Positions 26,220 to 35,600 are shown, counted from the stretch's first letter. The stretch: DNA of 64,000 bases from Burkholderia cepacia ATCC 25416 (GCF_001411495.1 NZ_CP012982.1:2914001-2978000); one strand, 5' to 3'. Program-made: numbers and translations. The notes: generated from the sequence alone by a model not told the origin.

Positions 26220-27838
26220 TGGCCGATACCGATACGCAAAAGGCCGACGTCGTCGTCGTCGGCTCGGGTGTCGCAGGCGCGATCGTCGCGCACCAGCTCG
26301 CGATGGCGGGCAAGTCCGTGATCCTGCTGGAAGCCGGCCCGCGCATGCCGCGCTGGGAAATCGTCGAGCGCTTCCGCAACCAGGTCGACAAGACCGACTT
26401 CATGGCCCCGTACCCGTCGAGCGCGTGGGCGCCGCATCCGGAATACGGCCCGCCGAACGACTACCTGATCCTGAAGGGCGAGCACAAGTTCAACTCGCAG
26501 TACATCCGTGCGGTGGGCGGCACGACGTGGCACTGGGCCGCGTCGGCGTGGCGCTTCATCCCAAACGACTTCAAGATGAAGACCGTGTACGGTGTCGGCC
26601 GCGACTGGCCGATCCAGTACGACGACATCGAGCATTGGTACCAGCGCGCCGAGGAGGAACTCGGCGTGTGGGGCCCGGGCCCCGAGGAAGACCTGTACTC
26701 GCCGCGCAAGGAGCCGTACCCGATGCCGCCGCTGCCGTTGTCGTTCAACGAGCAGACGATCAAGAGCGCGCTCAACGGCTATGACCCGAAGTTCCACGTG
26801 GTGACCGAGCCGGTCGCGCGCAACAGCCGCCCGTACGACGGCCGGCCCACTTGTTGCGGGAACAACAACTGCATGCCGATCTGCCCGATCGGCGCGATGT
26901 ACAACGGCATCGTGCACGTCGAGAAGGCCGAGCAGGCCGGCGCGAAGCTGATCGACAGCGCGGTCGTCTACAAGCTCGAGACCGGGCCGGACAAGCGCAT
27001 CACCGCCGCGGTCTACAAGGACAAGACGGGTGCCGACCATCGCGTCGAAGGCAAGTACTTCGTGATTGCCGCGAACGGCATCGAGACGCCGAAGATCCTG
27101 CTGATGTCCGCGAACCGCGATTTCCCGAACGGTGTCGCGAACAGCTCGGACATGGTCGGCCGCAACCTGATGGACCACCCTGGCACCGGCGTGTCGTTCT
27201 ACGCGAACGAGAAGCTGTGGCCGGGCCGCGGCCCGCAGGAGATGACGTCGCTGATCGGCTTCCGCGACGGCCCGTTCCGCGCGACCGAAGCCGCGAAGAA
27301 GATCCACCTGTCGAACATGTCGCGCATCAACCAGGAGACGCAGAAGATCTTCAAGGCCGGCAAGCTGATGAAGCCCGAGGAGCTCGACGCGCAGATCCGC
27401 GATCGTTCCGCGCGCTACGTGCAGTTCGACTGCTTCCACGAAATCCTGCCGCAGCCCGAGAACCGCATCGTGCCGAGCAAGACGGCCACCGACGCGGTCG
27501 GCATCCCGCGCCCGGAGATCACCTATGCGATCGACGATTACGTGAAGCGCGGCGCCGTCCACACGCGCGAAGTCTACGCGACGGCCGCGAAGGTGCTGGG
27601 CGGCACCGAAGTCGTCTTCAACGACGAGTTCGCGCCGAACAACCACATCACGGGCGCGACGATCATGGGCGCGGATGCACGCGACTCGGTCGTCGACAAG
27701 GACTGCCGCACGTTTGACCATCCGAACCTGTTCATCTCGAGCAGCTCGACGATGCCGACCGTCGGTACGGTGAACGTGACGCTGACGATCGCGGCGCTTG
27801 CGCTGCGGATGTCGGACACGCTGAAGAAGGAAGTCTGA
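26219..27838 (+). CDS. FAD-dependent glucose dehydrogenase, catalytic (alpha) subunit
   Basis: A 539-residue GMC oxidoreductase. It oxidises glucose at C1 in the periplasm and passes electrons through a 3Fe-4S cluster to a cytochrome c subunit. The FAD-binding motif is VVVVGSGVAGAIVAHQLA (residues about 10-27). The cluster cysteines are 212, 213, 218 and 222 (TCCGNNNCMPIC), and the catalytic histidine of NNHITGA is residue 476. These positions coincide with those recalled for the B. cepacia enzyme. No signal peptide of its own is present, consistent with export bound to the gamma subunit. Gene order gamma-alpha-beta is the established one. Related gluconate and sorbitol dehydrogenases share the architecture, so substrate should be confirmed. 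Confidence 0.95.
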   Translation: MADTDTQKADVVVVGSGVAGAIVAHQLAMAGKSVILLEAGPRMPRWEIVERFRNQVDKTDFMAPYPSSAWAPHPEYGPPNDYLILKGEHKFNSQYIRAVGGTTWHWAASAWRFIPNDFKMKTVYGVGRDWPIQYDDIEHWYQRAEEELGVWGPGPEEDLYSPRKEPYPMPPLPLSFNEQTIKSALNGYDPKFHVVTEPVARNSRPYDGRPTCCGNNNCMPICPIGAMYNGIVHVEKAEQAGAKLIDSAVVYKLETGPDKRITAAVYKDKTGADHRVEGKYFVIAANGIETPKILLMSANRDFPNGVANSSDMVGRNLMDHPGTGVSFYANEKLWPGRGPQEMTSLIGFRDGPFRATEAAKKIHLSNMSRINQETQKIFKAGKLMKPEELDAQIRDRSARYVQFDCFHEILPQPENRIVPSKTATDAVGIPRPEITYAIDDYVKRGAVHTREVYATAAKVLGGTEVVFNDEFAPNNHITGATIMGADARDSVVDKDCRTFDHPNLFISSSSTMPTVGTVNVTLTIAALALRMSDTLKKEV

Positions 27839-27840
27839 CC

Positions 27841-29118
27841 GTGCGGAAATCTACTCTCACCTTCCTCCTCGCCGGCTGCCTCGCGCTGCCGGGCCTCGCA
27901 CGCGCGGCCGATGCGGCCGATCCGGCGCTGGTCAAGCGCGGCGAATACCTCGCGGTCGCGGGCGACTGCATGGCCTGCCACACCGCGAAGGGCGGCAAGC
28001 CGTTCGCGGGCGGTCTCGGCATGCCGATCCCGATGCTCGGCAAGATCTATACGAGCAACATCACGCCCGATCCCGAGACGGGCATCGGCAACTGGTCGGC
28101 CGAGGACTTCGAGCGCGCGGTGCGCCACGGGGTGTCGAAGAACGGCGACAACCTGTATCCGGCGATGCCGTACGTGTCGTACGCGAAGATCAACGACGAC
28201 GACGTGCAGGCGCTGTATGCGTACTTCATGCACGGCGTCGAGCCGGTCAAGCAGGCGCCGCCGAAGAACGAGATTCCTGCGCTGCTGAGCATGCGCTGGC
28301 CGCTGAAGATCTGGAACTGGCTGTTCCTGAAGGACGGCGCGTACGAGCCGAAACCGGCGCAGAGCGCCGAGTGGAACCGCGGCGCGTATCTCGTGCAGGG
28401 CCTCGCGCACTGCAGCACGTGCCACACGCCGCGCGGCATCGCGATGCAGGAGAAGTCGCTCGACGAGACGGGCGGCAGCTTCCTGTCGGGTTCGGTGCTG
28501 GCAGGCTGGGACGGCTACAACATCACGTCCGACCCGAACGCCGGGATCGGCGGCTGGACGCAGCAGCAGCTCGTCCAGTACCTGCGCACCGGCACCGTGC
28601 CGGGTCTCGCGCAGGCGGCCGGGCCGATGGCCGAGGCGATCGAGCACAGCTTCTCGAAGATGACCGAAGCCGACATCGGCGCGATCTCGACGTACATTCG
28701 CACGGTGCCGGCAGTTGCCAGCGGCGACGCGAAGCAGTCGCGCTCGTCGTGGGGCAAGCCGGCCGAGGACGGCCTGACGCTGCGCGGCGCCGCACTCGCG
28801 TCGTCGGGCATCGATCCGGCGCGGCTGTATCTCGGCAACTGCGCGACTTGCCACCAGATGCAGGGCAAGGGCACGCCGGACGGTTATTACCCGCCGCTGT
28901 TCCACAACTCGACGGTGGGCGCACCGAATCCGACCAACCTCGTGCAGGTGATCCTGAACGGCGTGCAGCGCAAGGCCGGCAGCGAGGACGTCGGGATGCC
29001 GGCGTTCCGCCACGAGCTGTCGGATGCGCAGATCGCCGCGCTGACGAACTACCTGACCGGGCAGTTCGGCAATCCGGCCGCGAAGGTGACCGAGCAGGAC
29101 GTCGCGAAGCTGCGCTGA
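27841..29118 (+). CDS. FAD-dependent glucose dehydrogenase, triheme cytochrome c (beta) subunit
   Basis: A 425-residue membrane-attached cytochrome c with three heme-binding motifs, CMACH, CSTCH and CATCH, spaced through the protein. A signal peptide (LTFLLAGCLALPGLARA) directs it to the periplasm. It passes electrons from the catalytic subunit to the quinone pool, or directly to an electrode in biosensor use of this enzyme family. The start is a GTG at 27841, two bases after the alpha-subunit stop, so it depends on coupling. Length equals that recalled for the B. cepacia beta subunit (425). Confidence 0.94.
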   Translation: MRKSTLTFLLAGCLALPGLARAADAADPALVKRGEYLAVAGDCMACHTAKGGKPFAGGLGMPIPMLGKIYTSNITPDPETGIGNWSAEDFERAVRHGVSKNGDNLYPAMPYVSYAKINDDDVQALYAYFMHGVEPVKQAPPKNEIPALLSMRWPLKIWNWLFLKDGAYEPKPAQSAEWNRGAYLVQGLAHCSTCHTPRGIAMQEKSLDETGGSFLSGSVLAGWDGYNITSDPNAGIGGWTQQQLVQYLRTGTVPGLAQAAGPMAEAIEHSFSKMTEADIGAISTYIRTVPAVASGDAKQSRSSWGKPAEDGLTLRGAALASSGIDPARLYLGNCATCHQMQGKGTPDGYYPPLFHNSTVGAPNPTNLVQVILNGVQRKAGSEDVGMPAFRHELSDAQIAALTNYLTGQFGNPAAKVTEQDVAKLR

Positions 29119-29169
29119 TGCGGCGCGCGACGAAGCAGGGCGATAACTGACAAGAGGAGGAGCACAGCA

Positions 29170-29189
29170 CATCGGGTTGTTGCCCGATG
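29170..29189 (+). terminator. Hairpin after the glucose dehydrogenase operon
   Basis: CATCGGG (29170-29176) pairs with CCCGATG (29183-29189) around a TTGTTG loop, 51 bp after the cytochrome stop. No T-run follows, so this is a weak terminator candidate. Confidence 0.4.
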
Positions 29190-29303
29190 CCGGTTGTTGC
29201 AGAGCGGGACGGGTGGCGCAGGCGGCCGCCCGTCCTGGTTCATTCGCAATCCGGTGCGCCGGGCGTATTTGCGCCATGCGCATCGCTTTCGTTGATCGAC
29301 ACC

Positions 29304-29723
29304 ATGACACCGAATCAACCGTTTCTCGCGTCCCAGCGCGATGTGCTGCTGCTGCTTGCCCGGATCCTGCTCGTGATCCTGTTCGTGATGTTCGGCTGGA
29401 AGAAGATCGTCGACTTCCCCGGTACCATCGCGTTCATGGGTTCGGAAGGCGCGCCCGCGCCGATCATTTCCGCCGCGATCTCCGTCGTGATGGAGCTGTT
29501 CGTCGGGGTCGCGATCCTGGTCGGCTTCCAGACGCGCGCGCTCGCGCTGCTGCTGGCGCTCTATACGATCGGCACCGGCATCATCGGCCATCACTACTGG
29601 ACGATGACGGGCGGCGAGCAGATCAACAACATGATTCATTTCTACAAGAACATCGCGATCTCCGGCGGCCTGCTGGCGCTTTGCGCGGCGGGCCCCGGAC
29701 GTTTCTCGATCGATCGCGGATAA
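29304..29723 (+). CDS. DoxX-family inner-membrane protein
   Basis: A 139-residue protein with four hydrophobic segments typical of the DoxX/YphA family (VLLLLARILLVILFVMFGWKKI, then a segment ending VAILVGFQTRALALLLALYTIG). DoxX proteins are small membrane proteins, some tied to quinone-linked redox or thiosulfate oxidation, but most have no assigned role. The start is ATG 29304 (MTPNQPFLAS); an earlier in-frame codon at 29187 would add untypical sequence. It lies between the dehydrogenase operon and a porin gene on the same strand. Confidence 0.88.
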   Translation: MTPNQPFLASQRDVLLLLARILLVILFVMFGWKKIVDFPGTIAFMGSEGAPAPIISAAISVVMELFVGVAILVGFQTRALALLLALYTIGTGIIGHHYWTMTGGEQINNMIHFYKNIAISGGLLALCAAGPGRFSIDRG

Positions 29724-29786
29724 ACGGACCCGGGGCGCGCGCATGGGGCGCGCGCTGGAAGGTCGAGACTCCGAGGGGGCATCATT

Positions 29787-30893
29787 TTGCGACTCAAACA
29801 TTTCGCATGGCTGATCGCGGCCGCCACACCGGCGGCCGCTTTTGCTCAGACGAGCGTGATGCTGTACGGCCGCATCGACGGCGGCATCGAATACCTGAAC
29901 CACATCGCGCAGCCGAACGGCGGCAGCGCGACCCGCTGGAGTGCCGAAGGCGGCGACTGGGGCACCAGCATGTTCGGCTTGAAGGGCTTCGAGGATCTAG
30001 GCGGCGGGCTGTCGACGGTCTTCAACCTGGAGACCGCGTTCCAGGTGATGAACGGCACGACGGGCGGCGGGCGCATGTGGTCGCGGCGCGCGTATGTCGG
30101 GCTGAAGAGCGACACGTGGGGCCAGCTGCAGGCCGGCCGAAACCTGTTCATCGACAGCGACGGGGTGTGGGAATTCGACCCGTTCGTCCAGCAGGCGTTT
30201 TCGTCGGCATCGCTCGTGCGCGGCCGCAACTGGCAGCAGACCAGCAACAACATCGAATATCACAGCCCCGTGATCGGCGGCTTCGACGTGCAGGCGCAAT
30301 ACGCGTTCGGCAACCAGTCGCGCGGCTTCAACTATGGAGCGGCCGACGATTTCGGCCGCTCGGACGGGATCATGATCTCGTACCACTCGCCGGTGCTCGA
30401 CGTGCGCGGCATCTACGACGAGCTGCGCGACAACAACGGCAAGTTCAGCAACATCTTCACCGCGTCGCGCGAATATTTCGTCGGTGCGAACGTCAAGGTG
30501 TCGAAGTTCAAGATCCAGGGCGCGTATACGCACTATCAGGCGCCGGACAGCCCGGCCGGGGTGGCCGATCGCGCCGATCACTACTGGCTCGGTGCGACCT
30601 ACACCGCGACGCCGCAATGGGCCGTGACGGGCGGCGGTTACTACGTGAAGGTGGGCGACGGCGGCGGCGACGCGTCGCACGATCCGTCGGGGCACGCGAT
30701 GATGTACGTGCTCGGCACCACGTACAACCTGTCGAAGCGCACGTTCCTGTACGGCACGGTCGCGTATGTGCGCAACGGCGGCAACTCGAACTTTTCGCTG
30801 CTCGCGACGCCGCGCGACGCGACGTCGGGTACGAGCCCGATGACGGGCGAGTCGCAGACGGGGGCGTATGTGGGGATGATGCATACGTTTTGA
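29787..30893 (+). CDS. Gram-negative porin (OmpC/Omp38-like general porin)
   Basis: A 368-residue trimeric outer-membrane porin of the Burkholderia type. The signal peptide (FAWLIAAATPAAAFA) precedes QTSVMLYGRIDGGIEYL, the standard first strand. LKGFEDLGGGLSTVFNLET and RRAYVGLKSDTWGQLQAGRN are the conserved loop and strand signatures, and the protein ends in Phe (YVGMMHTF), required for assembly. The start appears to be TTG at 29787, preceded by GAGGGGG; an ATT just before it is an alternative. It is monocistronic with a strong terminator. Confidence 0.93.
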   Translation: MRLKHFAWLIAAATPAAAFAQTSVMLYGRIDGGIEYLNHIAQPNGGSATRWSAEGGDWGTSMFGLKGFEDLGGGLSTVFNLETAFQVMNGTTGGGRMWSRRAYVGLKSDTWGQLQAGRNLFIDSDGVWEFDPFVQQAFSSASLVRGRNWQQTSNNIEYHSPVIGGFDVQAQYAFGNQSRGFNYGAADDFGRSDGIMISYHSPVLDVRGIYDELRDNNGKFSNIFTASREYFVGANVKVSKFKIQGAYTHYQAPDSPAGVADRADHYWLGATYTATPQWAVTGGGYYVKVGDGGGDASHDPSGHAMMYVLGTTYNLSKRTFLYGTVAYVRNGGNSNFSLLATPRDATSGTSPMTGESQTGAYVGMMHTF

Positions 30894-30917
30894 GCGGCGA
30901 AGGTATACGCCTTGCAC

Positions 30918-30956
30918 GCAACAACGCACGGACGGTTGCTGCCCGTGCGTTGTTGC
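30918..30956 (+). terminator. Intrinsic terminator of the porin gene
   Basis: Perfect 14-bp stem GCAACAACGCACGG / CCGTGCGTTGTTGC with an 11-base loop, followed by TTTG. It begins 25 bp after the porin stop codon and may also end the opposing isochorismatase transcript. Confidence 0.8.
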
Positions 30957-30982
30957 TTTGACGGCGGCGTGACCGGTGCCGG

Positions 30983-31525
30983 TCAGAACACGCATGCGTC
31001 GGTCGTGGTGAGCGTCGCGAACGGGCCTCCAAGCGTCGCATTGTGATGCGCGATGATCCGCTCGGCCGGCAGTTCGGGCGTATCCATGCAGGTATGCCCG
31101 TCGGTCACGAGCACCGCACGAAAACCATGATCTGCGGCCGCACGGCACGCCGTGTCGACGCAGTACTGCGTCTTCATCCCCGCAATCACGATCTCGCCGA
31201 TGCCGGCCGCATGCAGCCATGCGGCGAGCGGCGTGCCGGTGAAGCAGCTCGACTGCGTCTTGGCGAACACGGTATCGCGTGCGGCATCGATTGCGAGTTC
31301 AGGCAGCAGTGCGGTCAGCGGCGAGTCGGGCGCGATCGGCGAACCGGCGGGGCCGGTGTGCCGCACCGCGAATACCGGTGCACGGGCTTCATGCGCGCGG
31401 TCGATCAACCGGTTGATGTTCGCGAGCACACGTTCGCCGTCGTACGGCCGCTCGGGGCCGTGATACAGGCCGATCTGCATGTCGACGACGAGCAGTGCGC
31501 GTTTCGGGGAAGAGGCTTCTGGCAT
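30983..31525 (-). CDS. Isochorismatase-family cysteine hydrolase
   Basis: A 180-residue amidase-type hydrolase with the Asp-Lys-Cys triad of the family: D in ALLVVDMQIGLY, K in VFAKTQSSCF, C in MKTQYCVDTACR. The ATG at 31525 is preceded by AGGAG. Such enzymes hydrolyse isochorismate, nicotinamide, N-carbamoyl amines or related compounds, and substrate cannot be assigned from sequence. It follows the MFS and amidohydrolase genes in the same direction, 232 bp away, so it might act on the same amide or carbamoyl substrate class. A C-rich hairpin near 31568-31592 lies in its leader. Confidence 0.85.
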   Translation of the reverse strand: MPEASSPKRALLVVDMQIGLYHGPERPYDGERVLANINRLIDRAHEARAPVFAVRHTGPAGSPIAPDSPLTALLPELAIDAARDTVFAKTQSSCFTGTPLAAWLHAAGIGEIVIAGMKTQYCVDTACRAAADHGFRAVLVTDGHTCMDTPELPAERIIAHHNATLGGPFATLTTTDACVF

Positions 31526-31757
31526 GGCGTTTCTCCTGAGTGACCGATACGGACGGAGAAACGACAAGACCCCGTCCGGAACCGGCGGGGCCTGTGAGGA
31601 ATCGTGGCGCTACGACCTTGCGCGCACTCGCCGCACGAGCCCGCCGAAGGCGGTCGTGCGCGTCGTGGTCGAGGAGGCGGTCGTGGTGTGGCGCATGGAG
31701 CGATCATGCCCGATGCTCACGCACTGCGTCAATCGCGCATCCGGCATCGCCCACCGG

Positions 31758-33077
31758 TCAGTCGAGTGCCTTCCCGGCCTTCTCGTCCATGCAGCGGATG
31801 GCGAGCAGCGTGAACGCACCGCACCCAATCGCATACCACGCCGGCGCATTCGGATTGCCGGTTGCCGCGATCAGCCACGTGACGAAAAACTGCGCGAAGC
31901 CGCCGAAGATCGCAACGCCCACGCTGTACACGAGTGCGCCGCCCGTCGCGCGCACCGCACGCGGGAACAGCTCGCCGAGCATCGCACCCGTCGCGCCGAT
32001 GTTGATCGCGTGCACGATCGACAGCGCGGCGATGATCGACAGCAGCGATGCGGCGCCCGGCCAGCGGTTCAGCGCGATGAACGCCGGGTAGATCGCGGCC
32101 ATCAGCGCGATGCGCGTCCACCAGACGATCCGGTTGCGCCCGTAGACGTCGGACAGGTGGCCGCCGATCGGCGTCACGAGCATCAGGATTGCGCCCGCGA
32201 CGCAGCCGGCCGTCATCGACAGCCAGGTCGGCAGATGCAACACCTGCACGCCGTAGATCGCCATGTAGAACACGATGATGTAGTGGATCGACGTGCCGCC
32301 GATCGTCACGCCGAGGCCCGCGAACACGGCCTTGCCGTGATGGCGCAGCACGTCCGCGAGCGGCAGCGATGCGACCGGCTCGTCGTGCGTGGCGGCGGGC
32401 GCGGCGGCCGGCACTTCCTCGACGGTGCGTCGCAGCCAGTAGCCGAGCGGCACGAACAGCGTGCCGATGATGAACGGGACGCGCCAGCCCCAGCTTTCGA
32501 GCTGCGCGGCATTGAGCGTCGACGTCAGCGCGACGCCGGTCAGCGCACCGGCGAGCGCGGCGAGTCCCTGGCTCGAGAACTGGAACGATGCGTAGAAGCC
32601 GCGACGATGCTGCGGCGCCTGTTCGAGCAGCAGCGTGGTCGACGCGCCGACTTCGCCGCCCGACGCGAACCCTTGCAGCAGGCGCGCGAGCACGAGCAGC
32701 AGCGGGGCGGCGAGGCCGATCTGCGCGTAGGTCGGCGCGACGGCGATCGTCGCGGTGCCGAGCGCCATCAGCAACAGCGTGAGGATCATCGCCTTCTTGC
32801 GGCCGGCGCGGTCGGCATACATGCCGATCACGAGCCCGCCGAGCGGGCGCGTGACGAAGCCGACACCGAAGCTCGCGACCGCGAGCATCAATTGCCCGAA
32901 CGACGAATGCACGGGAAAGAACAGCTTGCCGATCAGGATCGCGAAGAAGCTGTAGACCGTGAAGTCGTAGAACTCGAGCGCGTTGCCGACGGCGGCGGCC
33001 GCGATCAGCCGGCGTTTCTTCGCGGCGGCGCGAGCATCGACCGGCGTGCCGGCGAGCGAAAGGGCGGACGTTTCCAT
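31758..33077 (-). CDS. Metabolite:H+ symporter, MHS-type MFS transporter
   Basis: A 439-residue inner-membrane transporter with the MHS signature. It starts with LIAAAAVGNALEFYDFTVYSFFA, has the motif-A-like RPLGGLVIGMYADRAGRKKAMIL, and LARLLQGFASGGEVGASTTLLLEQAPQHRRGFYAS. The family imports organic acids, betaines and aromatic acids with protons. GGGGGAA lies upstream of ATG 33077. The amidohydrolase stop is 44 bp upstream, so both sit on one transcript; the transporter probably imports the substrate of that enzyme, for example an N-acyl amino acid. Confidence 0.9.
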   Translation of the reverse strand: METSALSLAGTPVDARAAAKKRRLIAAAAVGNALEFYDFTVYSFFAILIGKLFFPVHSSFGQLMLAVASFGVGFVTRPLGGLVIGMYADRAGRKKAMILTLLLMALGTATIAVAPTYAQIGLAAPLLLVLARLLQGFASGGEVGASTTLLLEQAPQHRRGFYASFQFSSQGLAALAGALTGVALTSTLNAAQLESWGWRVPFIIGTLFVPLGYWLRRTVEEVPAAAPAATHDEPVASLPLADVLRHHGKAVFAGLGVTIGGTSIHYIIVFYMAIYGVQVLHLPTWLSMTAGCVAGAILMLVTPIGGHLSDVYGRNRIVWWTRIALMAAIYPAFIALNRWPGAASLLSIIAALSIVHAINIGATGAMLGELFPRAVRATGGALVYSVGVAIFGGFAQFFVTWLIAATGNPNAPAWYAIGCGAFTLLAIRCMDEKAGKALD

Positions 33078-33121
33078 GTGGGGTTCCCCCGGTTGGCGCG
33101 AAACGATGGGATGAAGGGCCG

Positions 33122-34306
33122 TCAGGCCGCGAGCCAGGCTTCGGCGATGCGAACCCAGTAGCTCGCGCCGATCGCGAGAATGTCGTCGTTAAAGTCGTAG
33201 CCGGGGTTGTGCACCATGCAGCCGCCCTTGCTGCCGATCCCGTTGCCGATGAATGCGTAGCAGCCGGGGCGCGCTTCGAGCATGAACGCGAAATCCTCGC
33301 TGCCCATCAGCGGCGCGGCGTCGGTTTCGACACGCTCGGCGCTGAGCATCTGGCGCGCGATGTCGGCCGCGAATGCAGTCGGCTCCGCGTGATTGACGAG
33401 CACCGGGTAGCCGTAGTCGTAGTCGACTTCCGCCGTGACGCCGAAGCTCTCCGCCTGGCCTTTCGCGAGCCCTTCGATGCGGCGCGCGAGCAGTGCGCGC
33501 ACGTCGGCGTTCAGTGCGCGCACCGACAGCTTCATCACGACGGTTTCGGGAATGATGTTGAAGGTCTCGCCGGCCTGCACGCTGCCGACCGTGATCACGG
33601 CCGCATGCTGCGCATCGACCTCGCGCGCGACGATCGTCTGCAGCGCGACCATGATGCTGCCCGCGGCCGACATCGGATCGCGCGCGAAATGCGGCATCGC
33701 GCCGTGGCCGCCGACACCGCGCAGCGTGATCGTCACACGGTCGGCTGACGCCATCGCGGCGCCGGTGCGGAAGGCCATGTCGCCGGCCGCGCGGCCCGGC
33801 ATGTTGTGGATCGCGAAGATCGCGTCGCACGGGAAACGGTCGAACAGGCCGTCGTCCATCATCGCCTTCGCGCCGCCGAAGTTTTCCTCGGCCGGCTGGA
33901 AGATCAGGTTCAGCGTGCCGGAGAACTGGCGCGTCGCCGCGAGGTGGCGCGCCGCGCACAGCAGCATCGCGGTGTGGCCGTCGTGGCCGCACGCATGCAT
34001 CTTGTTCGCATGGCGGCTCGCGTACGGCAGGCCGGTGGCTTCCGCGAGCGGCAGTGCATCCATGTCGGCGCGCAGCCCGACCGTGCGTGTGCCTTGCCCT
34101 TCGCGCAGCACGCCGACCACGCCCGTCTTGCCGATGCCGCGATGCACGTCGTAACCCCAGCCGGCGAGCAGCTCGGCGACGAGGTCGCTCGTGAGCGTTT
34201 CCTCGAATGCGAGTTCGGGGTGAGCGTGGATGCGACGACGCACCTCGACCAGCTCGGGCGCGATCGCGGCGATACCGGGGATGACGGGGTTCACGGCTTG
34301 CAGCAT
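33122..34306 (-). CDS. M20-family amidohydrolase (hippurate hydrolase-like)
   Basis: A 394-residue zinc peptidase/amidohydrolase that cleaves N-acyl amino acids such as hippurate. Metal-binding features of the M20D group are present: KMHACGHDGHTAMLL (HACGHDGH), the catalytic Glu in QPAEENFGGA, and MGSEDFAFML near the C-terminus. AGGAG supports ATG 34306; an in-frame start at 34360 lacks a site. The first gene of a probable operon with the MHS transporter and perhaps the isochorismatase-like hydrolase, it is divergent from a LysR gene that likely controls the operon. Confidence 0.9.
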   Translation of the reverse strand: MLQAVNPVIPGIAAIAPELVEVRRRIHAHPELAFEETLTSDLVAELLAGWGYDVHRGIGKTGVVGVLREGQGTRTVGLRADMDALPLAEATGLPYASRHANKMHACGHDGHTAMLLCAARHLAATRQFSGTLNLIFQPAEENFGGAKAMMDDGLFDRFPCDAIFAIHNMPGRAAGDMAFRTGAAMASADRVTITLRGVGGHGAMPHFARDPMSAAGSIMVALQTIVAREVDAQHAAVITVGSVQAGETFNIIPETVVMKLSVRALNADVRALLARRIEGLAKGQAESFGVTAEVDYDYGYPVLVNHAEPTAFAADIARQMLSAERVETDAAPLMGSEDFAFMLEARPGCYAFIGNGIGSKGGCMVHNPGYDFNDDILAIGASYWVRIAEAWLAA

Positions 34307-34357
34307 GGTCTCTCCTGTGGGGCGGCTGGGGCGTTTGACGCACATATGACGAGCAAG

Positions 34358-34402
34358 CATATAAATTTCTTTTGCGTACCAGAAGCTGATAAATTGCTTT
34401 GG
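34358..34402. repeat. Imperfect direct repeat in the divergent amidohydrolase/LysR promoter
   Basis: Two 18-bp copies, GCATATAAATTTCTTTTG (34358-34375) and GCTGATAAATTGCTTTGG (34385-34402), match at 14 of 18 positions and start 27 bp apart. They lie in the AT-rich shared promoter. They may be regulator half-sites; which protein binds is unknown. Confidence 0.4.
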
Positions 34403-34488
34403 TGCTCACCACCGGTTGCCGCTCGGGAATACCCTGAGCCCGTGTGTGCCATGCAGCACAGGGTTTCCACGGATCACGCGTCGCCGCC

Positions 34489-35391
34489 ATGAAATACCAT
34501 CAGCTGAAAGCGTTCGTCACCGTCGCGGAAGAGGGGAGCATTCGCGCGGCCGCGCGGCGCCTGAACGTGTCGCCGGCGGCACTGACGAAGGCGGTCAAGG
34601 AGCTGGAGATCGCGCTCGGCGTGTCGCTCGTCGTGCGCACCGCGCGCGGCGTCCAGCTCACCGCGTTCGGCCAGCAGTTGCAGGTGCGCGCGCGGCTGAT
34701 CGTCGCCGAAATGCAGCGCGCCCGCGACGACATCGAGCAGGCGCAAGGGGCGATGACGGGCTCCGTCGCGGCGGCGGTCACGCCGGCCGCCGCGGTGACG
34801 ATCCTGCCCGATGCGTTTCGCGCGTTCCGGCGGCGTTTTCCGGTGGCGCGCGTCAGTATCGTCGAAGGGTTTCCGGGCGTCGCGCTGCCGCGGTTGCACG
34901 ACGGCTCGCTCGATTTCGCGGTGGCCGTCGTCGTGCCCGAACTGCTGGCCGCCGAGTTCGATCACGCCGAACTGTATTCGAGCCGTTCGCTGATCGTCGC
35001 GCGCAAGGGGCATCCGCTCGCATCGGCCACGTCGCTCGCCGATCTCGTCGAAGCCGACTGGCTGATGAATCCGTCGCCCGAAAGTTCGACGCAGGTGCTG
35101 TTCAATTCATTCGTCGCCTACGGGTTGCCGGTGCCGGCGCGCGTCGTCGAATGCCCGAGCTTCGGGCTCGCGCGCAGCCTGATGATGGGCTGCGACCTGA
35201 TTGCCTCGATGCCCGAGCAGCTGCTGCAGGGCGAGTGGGCGCGCGACCAGTTCGCGGTCCTGCCGATCCGCGAGCGGTTGCCGGCCGTCTCGGTGCAGGT
35301 CATCACGCGTCGCGACAGCCCGCTGACGCCGGCAGCGGCGATGCTGCTCGATTGCCTGCGCGATTCCGCGAGGCGCAAGGGGCTGCTGTGA
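34489..35391 (+). CDS. LysR-family transcriptional regulator (divergent from amidohydrolase operon)
   Basis: This 300-residue LysR regulator starts MKYHQLKAFVTVAEEGSIRAAARRLNVSPAALTKAVKELE; that helix-turn-helix is textbook for the family. A C-terminal effector domain follows. It is transcribed away from the amidohydrolase/transporter operon across a 182-bp intergenic space, the usual LysR layout, so it probably activates that operon and represses itself. An earlier in-frame ATG at 34444 would add 15 atypical residues. Its effector is likely an aromatic or N-acyl compound, by inference from the operon only. Confidence 0.92.
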   Translation: MKYHQLKAFVTVAEEGSIRAAARRLNVSPAALTKAVKELEIALGVSLVVRTARGVQLTAFGQQLQVRARLIVAEMQRARDDIEQAQGAMTGSVAAAVTPAAAVTILPDAFRAFRRRFPVARVSIVEGFPGVALPRLHDGSLDFAVAVVVPELLAAEFDHAELYSSRSLIVARKGHPLASATSLADLVEADWLMNPSPESSTQVLFNSFVAYGLPVPARVVECPSFGLARSLMMGCDLIASMPEQLLQGEWARDQFAVLPIRERLPAVSVQVITRRDSPLTPAAAMLLDCLRDSARRKGLL

Positions 35392-35600
35392 ACCTGCGCC
35401 CGCGGGCAGCGACCGTCGTTGCGTCGTTATCCTGACGATCGGGCGTGCGGCGTTGCCGTCGCCCGGCGGGCACCTGGCTTGCGCAGCGGGCACGTCATTG
35501 CGGCGTCTGCCGCGCGAGCCGGTATCATAGCGGCCGGCCCGCCGCTCCGGCCGGCCTCCAACCACATCGCCATCCGGCATCCAGCAATCAGAGGCATTTC

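Noticed and set aside
31568..31592. A C-rich imperfect hairpin in the leader of the isochorismatase gene
   Set aside because: The stem is interrupted and its loop pairing is self-complementary; it could be an attenuator but evidence is thin.
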